Positions 17,737 through 26,409 of a stretch of DNA of 43,231 nt are shown here, in pieces. A program made the position numbers and the translations under genes. A model generated the notes under the pieces. That model was not told the origin of the DNA. It did not search any database and saw only the letters and a program-made list of their open reading frames with translations. The DNA lies in contig JAHJDG010000027.1 in the NCBI GenBank assembly GCA_018812265.1, forward strand, positions 1 to 43,231, read 5' to 3'. Each line of letters begins with the position of its first letter. The stretch's first letter is position 1. The stretch is from a bacterium. GTDB taxonomy: Bacteria > Electryoneota > RPQS01.

Positions 17737-17769
17737 GAGACGACTCCACCCTCCTGGCGGAGCCGTCTC
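17737..17769 (-). terminator. Terminator of the marR-TonB receptor-lipoprotein-HD operon
   Basis: A 14-bp stem (GAGACGGCTCCGCC / GGTGGAGTCGTCTC on the minus strand) with a five-base loop is followed by ATTTCGTTTG. Two positions pair as G-U only in minus-strand RNA and would be A-C mismatches in the plus strand. This fits a terminator for the minus-strand operon ending at 17793. Confidence 0.82.
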
Positions 17770-17792
17770 TTTCTCTGACGGATATCGTCAAC

Positions 17793-18344
17793 CTATAAAC
17801 CCAAAGAATCCGCAACCTCCCGCATGGCTTCCACCACGTTGCCGATGTGCTCTTCCAAAGGAATCTCCAATAGCCCGGCGCCGCGGACGATGTCTTCCCA
17901 GTTCACCTTGCGGGCAAATCCAGACTCCTTCATCCGCTTGCGAACCGAAGAGGGTTTGAGATCGGCCACTTTCCGGCTGGGAAGAACGAAGGTGGCAGCG
18001 GTGATGAGGCCCGTCAGTTCATCACAGGCCACCAGTGTCTTGGCCATGAGGGTCTTGGGTTCCACTCCCGAATAGCCGGCATGAGCGAGAATCGCCTCCA
18101 ACCACGTTTCAGGCACTCCCAACGACCGCAGATGATCCACTCCCCGGAAGGGGTGATCCTGCTCGGTGGGATAGCGCTCATAATCGAAGTCATGCAGGAG
18201 TCCGACGATCCCCCACTCTTCTTCCGCTTCGCTGAACCGGCGGGCATAGTAGCGCATGGCCGCCTCGACGGCCAGGCCGTGCTTGCGAAGGCTGTCCGAT
18301 GGAGTCCACTCGCAGAGCAGTTGCCAGGCTTGTTCGCGAGTCAT
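17793..18344 (-). CDS. HD-domain protein (putative metal-dependent phosphohydrolase)
   Basis: A 183-residue cytoplasmic protein of the HD superfamily, whose members hydrolyse phosphate esters or nucleotides using a bound metal. KHGLAVEAAMRYYA supplies the first histidine, GLLHDFDYERYP the HD pair, and ACDELTGLI a further metal-ligand aspartate. ILAHAGY provides another histidine. The ATG at 18342-18344 has GAGGG a few bases upstream, in the nine-base gap after the lipoprotein gene, so it is the last cistron of the marR operon; a terminator follows. The substrate cannot be predicted. Its presence in an uptake operon may mean that a phosphorylated or nucleotide ligand is involved, but that is inference. 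Confidence 0.88.
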   Translation of the reverse strand: MTREQAWQLLCEWTPSDSLRKHGLAVEAAMRYYARRFSEAEEEWGIVGLLHDFDYERYPTEQDHPFRGVDHLRSLGVPETWLEAILAHAGYSGVEPKTLMAKTLVACDELTGLITAATFVLPSRKVADLKPSSVRKRMKESGFARKVNWEDIVRGAGLLEIPLEEHIGNVVEAMREVADSLGL

Positions 18345-18353
18345 GGTTGTCCC

Positions 18354-19226
18354 TCAGTTATCCGGATCGTTCAGATAGAAATAGGCCGTGTCCACGTCAA
18401 TCGCGCAGAACACTCCCAGCGCGCCGCGCACGTTGGTTTCGGGAGACATCTCGGCGTAGCCCGGAAACACGGTCTGGTAGTACTCGAAACAAGGTTCGTC
18501 GGAGGAGATCACGCGGACGCGATGCCGTCCTTCAAATCCCACCGTGATCCACGGAACCTCGAAGCTGTTGTTAGTAAGCATGGTCCAGATGAAGATCGAG
18601 CTATATGTGTAGGCGGTGTGACCGCTCAGCTCGCGCCAATCCGCGTACCAGTCGGATTCGATGTTCTCGATAAAGATCGTGGTACCATAACGATCCGGAT
18701 GGCCTGTCCAGTACACTTCATAGGGATGATCCGGATCATTATACCACAGCGTGTCCATGACGTCGGGATTTCGGAAGTCCGCCAGCAGCCGTCCGGCGAT
18801 GCGGCAGGAATCCAACCGAATGGGCGGCGCGGCGACCTGCGTCTCGGCGGTGATTGTCCGGCCGTTCGTTTCCACGCGGATCGCGTAATGCCGTCCGCTG
18901 CGAACCGTGTCGTCCGCTTCCGGGTCGGCCACGACGTAGGTTCCCGAAAGCGCCGTGGTGTCTTCCGTCAACGTAAAGGCCGTGCTGTCCGGTCCGCTGA
19001 TCTCCCAAATGGTAACCGCGGCTCCGGAGATACCGACGCCCGCTTCGTCGTAAAACTGGTTGATGGGCGCGGTACGAATCAGTCGTACCGACATCGGCTT
19101 GTTCACGTACAGATAGCCCTGAAGAACGAGTTCCGAAATCAGTTCCTCTTTTCCCGAATTGTCGCAGCCCGCCGTCAACCACAGGGCCGCGAACGTCAGA
19201 AAGATGATGATACTTCGTTTTGTCAT
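18354..19226 (-). CDS. DUF4249-like outer-membrane lipoprotein
   Basis: A 290-residue lipoprotein. MTKRSIIIFLTFAALWLTAGC is a type II signal with the lipobox ending at Cys21. The rest is beta-rich, with ELVLQGYLYVNKPMSVRLIR and a following GISGAAVTIWE segment, the layout of DUF4249 proteins found beside TonB-dependent receptors in Bacteroidetes. Only three bases separate the receptor stop (19230) from this ATG, so the two are translationally coupled. By analogy it should sit on the outer membrane with the receptor and help capture the ligand, but no substrate is known for the family. The family call rests on layout and context rather than on a search. Confidence 0.82.
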   Translation of the reverse strand: MTKRSIIIFLTFAALWLTAGCDNSGKEELISELVLQGYLYVNKPMSVRLIRTAPINQFYDEAGVGISGAAVTIWEISGPDSTAFTLTEDTTALSGTYVVADPEADDTVRSGRHYAIRVETNGRTITAETQVAAPPIRLDSCRIAGRLLADFRNPDVMDTLWYNDPDHPYEVYWTGHPDRYGTTIFIENIESDWYADWRELSGHTAYTYSSIFIWTMLTNNSFEVPWITVGFEGRHRVRVISSDEPCFEYYQTVFPGYAEMSPETNVRGALGVFCAIDVDTAYFYLNDPDN

Positions 19227-19229
19227 GGC

Positions 19230-21476
19230 TTAGAACTCCGCAGTGAATCCAATGGACGGCAGGAAAGGAATCTGATGGGTCTTTTCAATCGCCGGTGGAT
19301 TCTGTGTCAGGTCATAGTTGAAGGTCAGCACGTTCTTGCTGTTGTACACGTTGAAGATTTCGACGAACGGACTGAAGGTCCAGTGCTTGTATTCGTAGCG
19401 CAGGCGATAGGCCAGATCGAGCCGGTGATAGGCCGGCAGCCGGTAGCCGTTCTTGCTGCCGGGAACGAAGAAATGGGGAGGCAGGTCGAAACCGACGCTG
19501 TAGAAACCGGATGCACGGGTGACCGGTTGACCACTCCCGTAGTTGAACCGGAACTCCAGGCTTCCCCGCCTTCCGACCTTGCGGCTGACGAACAGATTGG
19601 TATTGTGGAGACGGTCGAAGCTGGTCGGGTATTCAAGTCCATTGTCCCAGAAACTGAGGGATCGCTTGGCCCGACCGATACCGTATCCCCACATGAACGA
19701 ATAGCGCTCCCACTGCCCTTGCAGCAGAATATCCCCACCGGCCGCCCAACCGTCGCCGACGATGAAGATGTCGCCCAGCCGGTCGTCTTCTTCAGGCGGA
19801 CGGTTGGCGTTCCACTCGATCACGCGCTGGAAGTCCTTGTAGTAGGCACCGAGCGTCACCTTGAACGGGCCTTCAAAGTCATTCTCATAGGTGAGCGCGT
19901 AGTGCTGCGCGCGATTGGGATCGAACGACTTGTCGAGCAGAATATAGGAATTGAAGATCGAAGCGAAATTATCACCGAACGTCACCTGTTGGAAGGGCTG
20001 CGCGTAGTTACCCCACGCCGCGCTGAGGAACGACGATTCCGACAACTCCTTTTTCAACGACAACCGCGGCAGATACTCGGTGAATCCGGACAGCGTGTTG
20101 TGCTCGACGCGAATCCCCGGCGTGATCGTCCAGGTGGAGGTCGGGCGGAAATCGTCGGAAACGTAGCCTGCATATTGCCAGCCGCTGTAATTCCCGTCGT
20201 GATAGACCGCCTCGCTGCTGATCACCGAGAATTGGCAGTCCAAATGTTTGGCCATGAAACCGAAATCCAGCGTGTGGCGGACGGTGGCGAAGTAGCTGAA
20301 ATCGGTCTTCATGGTGTAGTCGCGAATGCGGTTCTTGAATTCCGACCATTGATCCGTCGTCTCAAACCGCATGAATGAGCGGTAATAGCTCCCCGCAAAC
20401 GTATTCACCGAAAACAGCTTGGGATGCCAGATCCGCACGTAGGGAACGCTGAACGTCTGATTGCCCCAGTTCAATTGGATGCGGTCTTTCGTACTGGACG
20501 TGATATCCAAAACGTCGTTGCCCAGATAGGTGGACGGCGACAGACGGTCCCCGTTGGCGAAGTCGCGCGTAACTTTCGCGTTGAAATCGTAGAAGTAATA
20601 GGGAAAATCGTCCTCGATTACGCCCGTGTTCTTGAGAAGCTTCGTCGCCGCGTCCACGTACGTGCGGCGTCCGGCGACCAGCCATGACCCGCGCGGGAGT
20701 TTGCCTTCGAGCGTGGCATTGCTCGACAGAAAGGACAAGCCGACCTTGCCCATCGTCTTGTTGCGGTTTCCTTCGCGGTCGGCCACGTCCACCACCGCCG
20801 ACAGCCGTCCGCCGTACTTGGCCGGGAAGCCGCCCTTGATGAGCTTGACGTCCTTGACGGCATCCATATTGAAGACCGAGAACAGGCCGCCGAGGTGAGT
20901 CGGCTTGTAGACTTCGATCCCGTTCAGGAGAATCAGATTCTGATCGCTCGATCCGCCCCAGATGTTGAGTTCCGAAGAGAAATCGGAGGTGGCCAGCACT
21001 CCCGGCAGCGCCTGCAGCGAGCGGAACAGATCCGGTTCGAGAACTTGCGGAAGTTTGGCCAGTTCACGGGTCGGCAGGCTGTATTGCGCGACCTTGGGAG
21101 TGTAGCTTCGTTCCTGTTCCCGCTCGGCCACCACGTCCACCTGCATCGCCTGAATCGCCTCGGGAACGAGCTTGATGGACAAATGCTGGTCTTGCCCGCC
21201 GACCAGCGTGAGTTCGCGGCGGCTCGGCTGATAGCCGAGCGCCGAGAACCGGAGCGTGATCTGGCCCGGCTCGATACCCGAGATCGAGAAAAATCCTTCC
21301 ACGTTGGCCGCCGCACCCCGTTGGGTGCCTTCGATCATCACGGCCACACTGGGAATGGATTCGCCCGTTTCCCGGTCGAGAATTTTGCCCGAGACTGTCA
21401 CGAGAGCATAGGCGCACATCGGCAGCGCCAGCAGCAGCGCCAGTATCGTGATCGGGACAAGTCTGCGGAAAAACAT
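19230..21476 (-). CDS. TonB-dependent outer-membrane receptor with carboxypeptidase-like N-terminal domain
   Basis: A 748-residue outer-membrane transporter. The signal peptide MFFRRLVPITILALLLALPMC is followed by a CarboxypepD_reg-like domain (VSGKILDRETGESIPSVAVM, about residues 27-110). The plug domain is at about 125-235 (LPGVLATSDFSSELNIWGG, NLILLNGIEVY, IKGGFPAKYGGRLSAVVDV). The remainder is beta-barrel ending in the aromatic FTAEF expected of outer-membrane proteins. It should import a ligand using TonB energy. It sits second in the marR operon, 70 bases behind marR with a palindromic repeat in the gap, and is coupled to the downstream lipoprotein. The ligand is unknown; no heme, cobalamin or glycan marker gene is beside it. 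Confidence 0.95.
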   Translation of the reverse strand: MFFRRLVPITILALLLALPMCAYALVTVSGKILDRETGESIPSVAVMIEGTQRGAAANVEGFFSISGIEPGQITLRFSALGYQPSRRELTLVGGQDQHLSIKLVPEAIQAMQVDVVAEREQERSYTPKVAQYSLPTRELAKLPQVLEPDLFRSLQALPGVLATSDFSSELNIWGGSSDQNLILLNGIEVYKPTHLGGLFSVFNMDAVKDVKLIKGGFPAKYGGRLSAVVDVADREGNRNKTMGKVGLSFLSSNATLEGKLPRGSWLVAGRRTYVDAATKLLKNTGVIEDDFPYYFYDFNAKVTRDFANGDRLSPSTYLGNDVLDITSSTKDRIQLNWGNQTFSVPYVRIWHPKLFSVNTFAGSYYRSFMRFETTDQWSEFKNRIRDYTMKTDFSYFATVRHTLDFGFMAKHLDCQFSVISSEAVYHDGNYSGWQYAGYVSDDFRPTSTWTITPGIRVEHNTLSGFTEYLPRLSLKKELSESSFLSAAWGNYAQPFQQVTFGDNFASIFNSYILLDKSFDPNRAQHYALTYENDFEGPFKVTLGAYYKDFQRVIEWNANRPPEEDDRLGDIFIVGDGWAAGGDILLQGQWERYSFMWGYGIGRAKRSLSFWDNGLEYPTSFDRLHNTNLFVSRKVGRRGSLEFRFNYGSGQPVTRASGFYSVGFDLPPHFFVPGSKNGYRLPAYHRLDLAYRLRYEYKHWTFSPFVEIFNVYNSKNVLTFNYDLTQNPPAIEKTHQIPFLPSIGFTAEF

Positions 21477-21526
21477 GTGCTTCCTTTGAATCGGTTTATT
21501 TGAAGGATGGTAACGTGAATCGCGGC

Positions 21527-21546
21527 GGCGAATCTCCAGATTCGCC
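21527..21546. repeat. Palindromic intergenic repeat (module 3), copy in the marR-receptor gap
   Basis: GGCGAATCT and AGATTCGCC form a nine-bp stem around CC, immediately beyond the marR stop. The palindrome at 43194-43213 has the same layout and differs at two base pairs, each changed on both sides, so pairing is kept. Being inside an operon, it could set relative expression of marR and the receptor. Confidence 0.75.
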
Positions 21547-22062
21547 CTACATCTTCTCCGACGGCGGCAAGTGCGGTTCGCTGATTCCTAAAACTCCGGC
21601 GCTCTTCTCGATGAATCCTTTCAGCGAGGCGATGACCACGCGGAGATCGGCGGTGTCGTAGTCCTGCAGATAATCCGACATCACCTGAGTGTAGCGTTCC
21701 ATGACTTGATCGAGCAGCCGACGGCCTTCATCCGTAATCTCGATCAGGGACACGCGGCGGTCCGAGGGAGATGGAATTCGGCGGAGCAGACCGCGGGCTT
21801 CGAGGTCATCCACCAGCGAAGTGATGCTCGACGGACTGACCATGATGAAATTGGCCTCGCGCAGCTCGGTCATCGAGGGCGTTCCCCCATAGATCAGAAG
21901 CGTGGCCAGGATGCTGAACTTGGGAACGTTCAGACCGAACGGACCGAACACGAGCTGATCGCCGGCCCGCACGGTCAGCTCCCCCGCCAGAATGAGAAGT
22001 CGCGGCAGAGCGATTTCCATATCCTCGCGGCTGTCCAAATCAATATCTAAAAGTCTCTTCAA
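21547..22062 (-). CDS. MarR-family transcriptional regulator
   Basis: A 171-residue winged helix-turn-helix regulator. The DNA-binding core is visible as PKFSILATLLIYGG, MTELREANFIMVSPSSITSLVDDLE, and the wing ARGLLRRIPSPSDRRVSLIEITDEGRR (split across residues about 85-115); flanking helices would dimerise. The probable start is the TTG at 22060-22062, with GGAGG nine bases upstream; an ATG at 22020 is the alternative and would lose 14 residues ahead of the first helix. It heads the operon containing the TonB receptor, lipoprotein and HD protein. A perfect 8-bp inverted repeat overlaps the -35 box of its own promoter, so autorepression is the simple model. The effector is unknown. Confidence 0.93.
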   Translation of the reverse strand: MKRLLDIDLDSREDMEIALPRLLILAGELTVRAGDQLVFGPFGLNVPKFSILATLLIYGGTPSMTELREANFIMVSPSSITSLVDDLEARGLLRRIPSPSDRRVSLIEITDEGRRLLDQVMERYTQVMSDYLQDYDTADLRVVIASLKGFIEKSAGVLGISEPHLPPSEKM

Positions 22063-22110
22063 CTTCTCCCGCCTCCACTTGCCATTTCACGACCGAATGA
22101 TTGACGCCAA

Positions 22111-22139
22111 AAATATACATTGAGAAACTATTTGTCAAG
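22111..22139 (-). promoter_or_regulatory. Promoter of the marR operon
   Basis: On the minus strand TTGACA (22134-22139) and TATTTT (22111-22116) are spaced by 17 bases, placing a transcript start some 40 bases before the marR start codon. The -35 lies inside the operator palindrome. Confidence 0.75.
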
Positions 22140-22150
22140 TAGACAAATAT
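22130..22150. promoter_or_regulatory. Probable MarR operator
   Basis: TATTTGTC and GACAAATA are perfect 8-bp inverted arms around a five-base spacer, a size and symmetry typical of MarR-dimer sites. They overlap the -35 box of the marR promoter, consistent with repression by occlusion. Confidence 0.72.
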
Positions 22151-22370
22151 ACACTATTCTTTGTTAAGATGTTGTTAATATTGCGCTGCATTTTATGACA
22201 TCGTGGAAAGAGAGGCGTGATTGGCGGAAAAGCAAGAAAGAACAAGAAAGCGGAAGACGGGAGACCCTTATTGTCTAAAAGAGGTCTTGATTTTCTCCCC
22301 CCCCCCGTATCATAGGCATAAGGTGTTCTTTGGTCTGTCTGTAAGTCAATAAAGACTAACGGAGGTTACA
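22151..22370. other. Divergent intergenic region between marR and the Cys-rich protein gene, with C10 tract
   Basis: No gene was found. A run of ten C residues (22297-22306) lies between a TTGATT box (22287-22292) and a TATCAT box (22308-22313), giving a possible plus-strand promoter with a 15-base spacer. The region is A/T-rich next to marR. Confidence 0.45.
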
Positions 22371-22811
22371 ATGAAGACCGTGCTGTTTCTCTTTCTGGCT
22401 TGTGTTCTGTTGTTTGCGGCTGTGAACGTAGCCTACACTATTGGATGTGGCACCACGTGGGCCGGGGCTCCCAGCTTCACCTGGCTGGATTGCCTCACGC
22501 CGAGTATTACCGCAACCAGTGGCACAACCTATTGGATGATTGTGCAGGCTCCTTCCTGCAATCCGAATGGTGTTTTTGGAACTCGTGGAGGAGGCGCGCT
22601 CCACCGAGCTTACGATGGACAAATAGTATTTAATACGCTTTGCCCTCAAAATCTGCAAATTCCATGTTGCGAGAAACGTCAATGGACGGGTGAGGGGAGC
22701 ATCGTTTATGTACATGGATTCAATAATACTCGAGGCGGCCCGGAGGCCAAGAACTGTGGCCCGACTGGCGTGACTTTCTCCCCGAACTACTATGACTGCG
22801 ATATGGAGTGA
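22371..22811 (+). CDS. Small secreted cysteine-rich protein of unknown function
   Basis: A 146-residue protein with a clear signal peptide (MKTVLFLFLACVLLFAAVNVA). The mature part has eight cysteines (residues 26, 41, 63, 91, 99, 100, 129, 143), an even number that suggests four disulfides in a small extracellular fold. The ATG is well supported: GGAGG lies five bases upstream. No known family was recognised and no sorting tail is present. The next gene, a beta-helix protein with a type IX tail, starts 17 bases after this stop, so they are probably co-transcribed and may act together. The upstream C10 tract could make expression variable. It could be a toxin-like, inhibitor or structural protein; none of these is shown. 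Confidence 0.8.
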   Translation: MKTVLFLFLACVLLFAAVNVAYTIGCGTTWAGAPSFTWLDCLTPSITATSGTTYWMIVQAPSCNPNGVFGTRGGGALHRAYDGQIVFNTLCPQNLQIPCCEKRQWTGEGSIVYVHGFNNTRGGPEAKNCGPTGVTFSPNYYDCDME

Positions 22812-22828
22812 AAGTGCGGGAGGTAGGG

Positions 22829-24550
22829 ATGACTCGACAGGTTTGCGAATCCGTCGTGATTGGTTGTGCCGTCTGTCTCCTCTTGTGTTGCGGCATTGTC
22901 GAGGGATCTGTACGGCAGGTACCGGGCGAATACCCGACGATTCAGGCCGCGCTGGATGCGTCGGCCTCGGGCGACACGGTGCGGGTAGCGCCCGGACCCT
23001 ACTATGAGGCGGTGCGGTTCCCGGCGGCGGACGTTCGTCTGTGGGGAGAATTCGTATTCACTGGGGATTCGGCCGACCTCCAATCTACCATTATTGACGC
23101 ATCGCCTTTCGCCGGACAGGACACCGCCGCCTGCCTCACCTTCATCCATCCCAACAGCCCGGCGGCGGAGGTGGCGGGATTCGTTTTGCGTGGCGGGACG
23201 GGTGTGTCGGAAAGCGGAGTGTATGGACGCGGGGGAGGCGTATTTATGCAGAATGCTTCGCCCACCCTCCGCTCCAACATCATTACGCAGAACACCGCCT
23301 ATGCGGCGGCTATTTCCAGTGAAATTGGTGAACCTCGCGTGCTGCATTGCAGTATCTACGACAACTACTGCGTGGCCGGTGCGCTCTGTCTGTTCACCGA
23401 GTATATCGCGCCCGTGTGGCGATTTGCCTTCGACTGGAACGAGCTCGGAGACAATCCCGGTGACGGCGGACCTTTCATCGCCCTCTATCGCGTGAGCGGT
23501 ACGTTCAACCACAACCGGTTCCGGCTGCCGCAGACCCCCGTGACCCTTGTGGTACAGATTCTGGATTCTTTCCGGGACTCCATGGAATTCTGCGGCAACG
23601 TCTTCGAGGACATACACACTGATCCGAATTTCTCCGTCCCGTTCGTCGCCTTCGACGAATCGGTCCATCTCATTCAGGACAACGTCTTCCGCGACTGCAC
23701 GTTGAACTTTTTTGCTTTGGACCTTGCGCGCGCGAGATTCCGTCCGCGACAGACGATCCGCCGGAACCTCTTTCAGAACATACGATGTGAGTCGCAGCTG
23801 GGAAGCGGGATTTTCATCCAGTCCCCCAATGCCTTGATCGAAGACAACGTGTTCGAGAATTGCGCGGGCGGGGCGCAGGGCGCGCTATGGGCTACCGCAG
23901 ATGCCGATTCCGGTTTTAATCTCCTTATTCAGCACAATCGTTTCATCGGCAACCGGATTTCGTTAGTAAATTACACCGGCATTGTGCATATCTATCCCTA
24001 TTCACGCCGGCCGGATCGCCTGCCGGTTCTGGTGAACAATTGGTTTGAAGGAAATGGACCTATCGCAGTAGGTCAGGATAATCCCTCTGTTATATGGGAT
24101 GCATCCGGTAACTACTGGGGAGATTCCACTGGGCCGTATCATCCGACGGAGAATCCGAACGGCCGGGGCGATACCGCGGCTTTCAACGTGCACGTTACCC
24201 CGTGGCTCACCGAGCCGCCGCAGTCGGGGATAGATTCGGAACCGTCATGGGCCGGTATTCCCGAGAAGTGGGAACTTCTTCCCGTTCATCCTAATCCCTT
24301 CAATGCAACGCTCACCGTTCGCATCGAGGCCGCCACGACCGTACCCCTGCAAGTTACCATCTTTGATATTCAGGGACGCCGCGTGAAGGACCTCTGGCGA
24401 GGCATGATTCCAACAAACGGTGAAGTCACCCTGAAGTGGGATGGGGGGACGGAATATGGTGCGGCGGCAAGCGGTGTGTATTTCGTCATGGCGACTTCAA
24501 AAGGACGTCATCCCACAGCGCAAACCCGGAAAGCCGTTCTGCTGAGATAG
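22829..24550 (+). CDS. Secreted right-handed beta-helix protein with T9SS sorting tail
   Basis: A 573-residue exported protein. The ATG at 22829 is chosen because GGGAGG lies five bases upstream; a GTG at 22808 would overlap the previous stop. The signal peptide is unusually cysteine-rich (MTRQVCESVVIGCAVCLLLC). YPTIQAALDASASGDTVRVA is the classic start of a pectate-lyase-like parallel beta-helix, and repeated N-rich rungs (SPTLRSNIITQNTA, NALIEDNVFENCAGG, LLIQHNRFIGN) follow to about residue 450. The C-terminus has HPNPFNATL, IFDIQGRRV, SGVYFVM and KAVLLR, a type IX sorting domain. Polysaccharide binding or cleavage is possible from the fold, but catalytic residues were not identified. Confidence 0.92.
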   Translation: MTRQVCESVVIGCAVCLLLCCGIVEGSVRQVPGEYPTIQAALDASASGDTVRVAPGPYYEAVRFPAADVRLWGEFVFTGDSADLQSTIIDASPFAGQDTAACLTFIHPNSPAAEVAGFVLRGGTGVSESGVYGRGGGVFMQNASPTLRSNIITQNTAYAAAISSEIGEPRVLHCSIYDNYCVAGALCLFTEYIAPVWRFAFDWNELGDNPGDGGPFIALYRVSGTFNHNRFRLPQTPVTLVVQILDSFRDSMEFCGNVFEDIHTDPNFSVPFVAFDESVHLIQDNVFRDCTLNFFALDLARARFRPRQTIRRNLFQNIRCESQLGSGIFIQSPNALIEDNVFENCAGGAQGALWATADADSGFNLLIQHNRFIGNRISLVNYTGIVHIYPYSRRPDRLPVLVNNWFEGNGPIAVGQDNPSVIWDASGNYWGDSTGPYHPTENPNGRGDTAAFNVHVTPWLTEPPQSGIDSEPSWAGIPEKWELLPVHPNPFNATLTVRIEAATTVPLQVTIFDIQGRRVKDLWRGMIPTNGEVTLKWDGGTEYGAAASGVYFVMATSKGRHPTAQTRKAVLLR

Positions 24551-24589
24551 TGCAGTGCGGCTGACGAAGCACGGATTCATAGAAAAATG

Positions 24590-24613
24590 CGGGCGGCCAC
24601 ATCGGGCCGCCCG
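24590..24613. terminator. Bidirectional terminator between convergent genes
   Basis: CGGGCGGCC and GGCCGCCCG form a perfect nine-bp stem with a six-base loop. A-rich sequence on the left (AAAAA, giving U's on the minus strand) and TACAATTT on the right allow use by both the beta-helix gene and the M32 peptidase gene. Confidence 0.82.
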
Positions 24614-24654
24614 TACAATTTATCTGCGACGTGCAATGAATCGCGCGTCAACGC

Positions 24655-26169
24655 TCAGAGGTGATACAGTGCAGAATATTTATCCGTGAGATACCGGGCG
24701 TAGTCAGCCGTCTGGAGAGGTTTCCCGGTGGCGCGGATCAGGAGTTCATCGCGGGAGACGCCGCGGCCATGAACGTGCACTTTCTCGCGCAGCCAACCTA
24801 AAATCCCGGAGAAATCGCCCGCTTCCACTTTCGCGTCAGCATTCGGTAAGTCCCTTCGCAGCGCGTGCCAGAGCTGAGCCGCTGCGATATTTCCCAGACT
24901 GTAGGAAGGAAAGTAACCGAACAAACCGGCCGGCCAGTGGACGTCCTGCAAGACTCCTTCCTTGCCATCATTCGGCGGAATGACTCCCAGGTAGGTCTGT
25001 ATTTTCTCATTCCACACCTGCGGCAGATCAGCCACCTTGATCTTGCCCGCGAAGAGATCCCGCTCGATCTCGAAGCGAATGATGATGTGCAGATCGTAGG
25101 TCAGTTCATCCGCTTCCACCCGCACCAGCGAACGCTGCACGTGGTTCACGGCCAGCAGGAACTGATCGAGACTCACGTCGCGAAGCGGCTCGGGATAGGT
25201 GTCCTTCAGAATCGGGAGGAAATGAACCCAGAACGGTCGTCCGCGACCGATGAAATTCTCCCACAACCGGGATTGAGACTCGTGAATGCCGTAGCTCAGG
25301 GCCTCGGATAGCGGAGTTCCGCTGTGCTCGGCGGGTAGGCCCTGCTCATAGAGACCGTGACCCGTCTCGTGGATCACTCCGAACAGCGATTGCTGGGGAG
25401 CGTTCACGTTGTAGCGGGTGGTGATGCGGACGTCGCCGAGTAGTCCCGCGCAGAACGGATGAACTGCGGTATCGAGCCGGCCGGAATCCATATCGAATCC
25501 GAGCTGCCGCATGATCCGCTCGCCGAACTGCTTTTGCAGGTGGGCCGGATAATCACGGGTGAGAAACGCCCGATCCGCCTTCACGTTCGAGGCCAGTACC
25601 TTCTGCACCAGCGGAACGGTGGCAGCCTTCAGTTCATCGAACAAAACCGTGAACATCGCCGCCGTGGCGTCAGGCTCGAACTGATCAATGAGCGCGTCAA
25701 GCGGAGTATCCTTGTAGCCGAGATGTTCCGCCTGCCGGGCCATCAGCTCGACCATTTTCTCGAGGGACGGTGCGAAATCGGCGAAGCGGCCGGACTCGCG
25801 GGCTTTCACCCACACTTCATGACTGATGGACTGGTGGCGGTTAAGCTCTTCGACCAATTCCTTCGGCACCCGCGTGGCTTTTCGGTAGTCACGAGCAATT
25901 TCCCGCAGATTCACCCGCTGCGGCTCCGCCAGCTCACCCGTGGCAGCTTCCAGCTTGCCGATCAGATCACCGACCTTAGGGTCGGTAATTTTTTCGTGGG
26001 CAATGCCCGAAAGCAGCGCCGTTTCCTCGGCTCGCGCGGCACCGCCCTTGGGAGGCATGTAGGTTTGCTGATCCCATTGGAGGAGGCCAACTACAGCATT
26101 AAGTGTGCTGTATTCGCGATATTTTGCCACCAATTCCAGATAATTCGTTTCCACATCAGAGGGGATCAT
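24655..26169 (-). CDS. M32-family metallocarboxypeptidase (thermostable carboxypeptidase Taq-like)
   Basis: A 504-residue cytoplasmic zinc or cobalt carboxypeptidase that removes C-terminal residues with broad specificity. The active-site helix is GVIHETGHGLYEQG (HEXXH), followed by HSGTPLSEALSYGIHESQSRLWEN with the third metal ligand glutamate. DVRITTRYN and the late FGYFPSYSLGNIAAAQLW segment are also characteristic. The length matches the family. The ATG at 26167-26169 has AGGAG six bases upstream. It is monocistronic, divergent from the large beta-helix gene and convergent with the previous one. No signal peptide is present, so it acts on peptides inside the cell. Confidence 0.95.
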   Translation of the reverse strand: MIPSDVETNYLELVAKYREYSTLNAVVGLLQWDQQTYMPPKGGAARAEETALLSGIAHEKITDPKVGDLIGKLEAATGELAEPQRVNLREIARDYRKATRVPKELVEELNRHQSISHEVWVKARESGRFADFAPSLEKMVELMARQAEHLGYKDTPLDALIDQFEPDATAAMFTVLFDELKAATVPLVQKVLASNVKADRAFLTRDYPAHLQKQFGERIMRQLGFDMDSGRLDTAVHPFCAGLLGDVRITTRYNVNAPQQSLFGVIHETGHGLYEQGLPAEHSGTPLSEALSYGIHESQSRLWENFIGRGRPFWVHFLPILKDTYPEPLRDVSLDQFLLAVNHVQRSLVRVEADELTYDLHIIIRFEIERDLFAGKIKVADLPQVWNEKIQTYLGVIPPNDGKEGVLQDVHWPAGLFGYFPSYSLGNIAAAQLWHALRRDLPNADAKVEAGDFSGILGWLREKVHVHGRGVSRDELLIRATGKPLQTADYARYLTDKYSALYHL

Positions 26170-26409
26170 GAGGGACTCCTGATTCGCCGGAAACCTTCGT
26201 TCTATCGCATTTCAACGGAACGAAGCCGTTTAAAACAAATAACTTAGAATCAACTTCTGGATACTTCCAAGACAGTGGCAACCTGCGTAAATATGGCCGT
26301 TTCAACAGGCAAAGACAAGCTGCCGGAAGGCAGATAGTCATGCAATAAGATCAAGATAGAGCATCTGAACCCTTTACAGCGCGTGTTTGGCGCATTATCT
26401 TATAAGGCT

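Noticed and set aside
18081-20378. A 765-codon plus-strand frame across the lipoprotein and receptor genes
   Set aside because: It lies opposite three well-supported genes, has no ribosome site or recognisable domain, and its residues are those expected from reverse-complement codons.
22371-24550. Possible toxin-antitoxin or bacteriocin-immunity pair
   Set aside because: The second protein is a large beta-helix cargo with a sorting tail, not an immunity or antitoxin protein.
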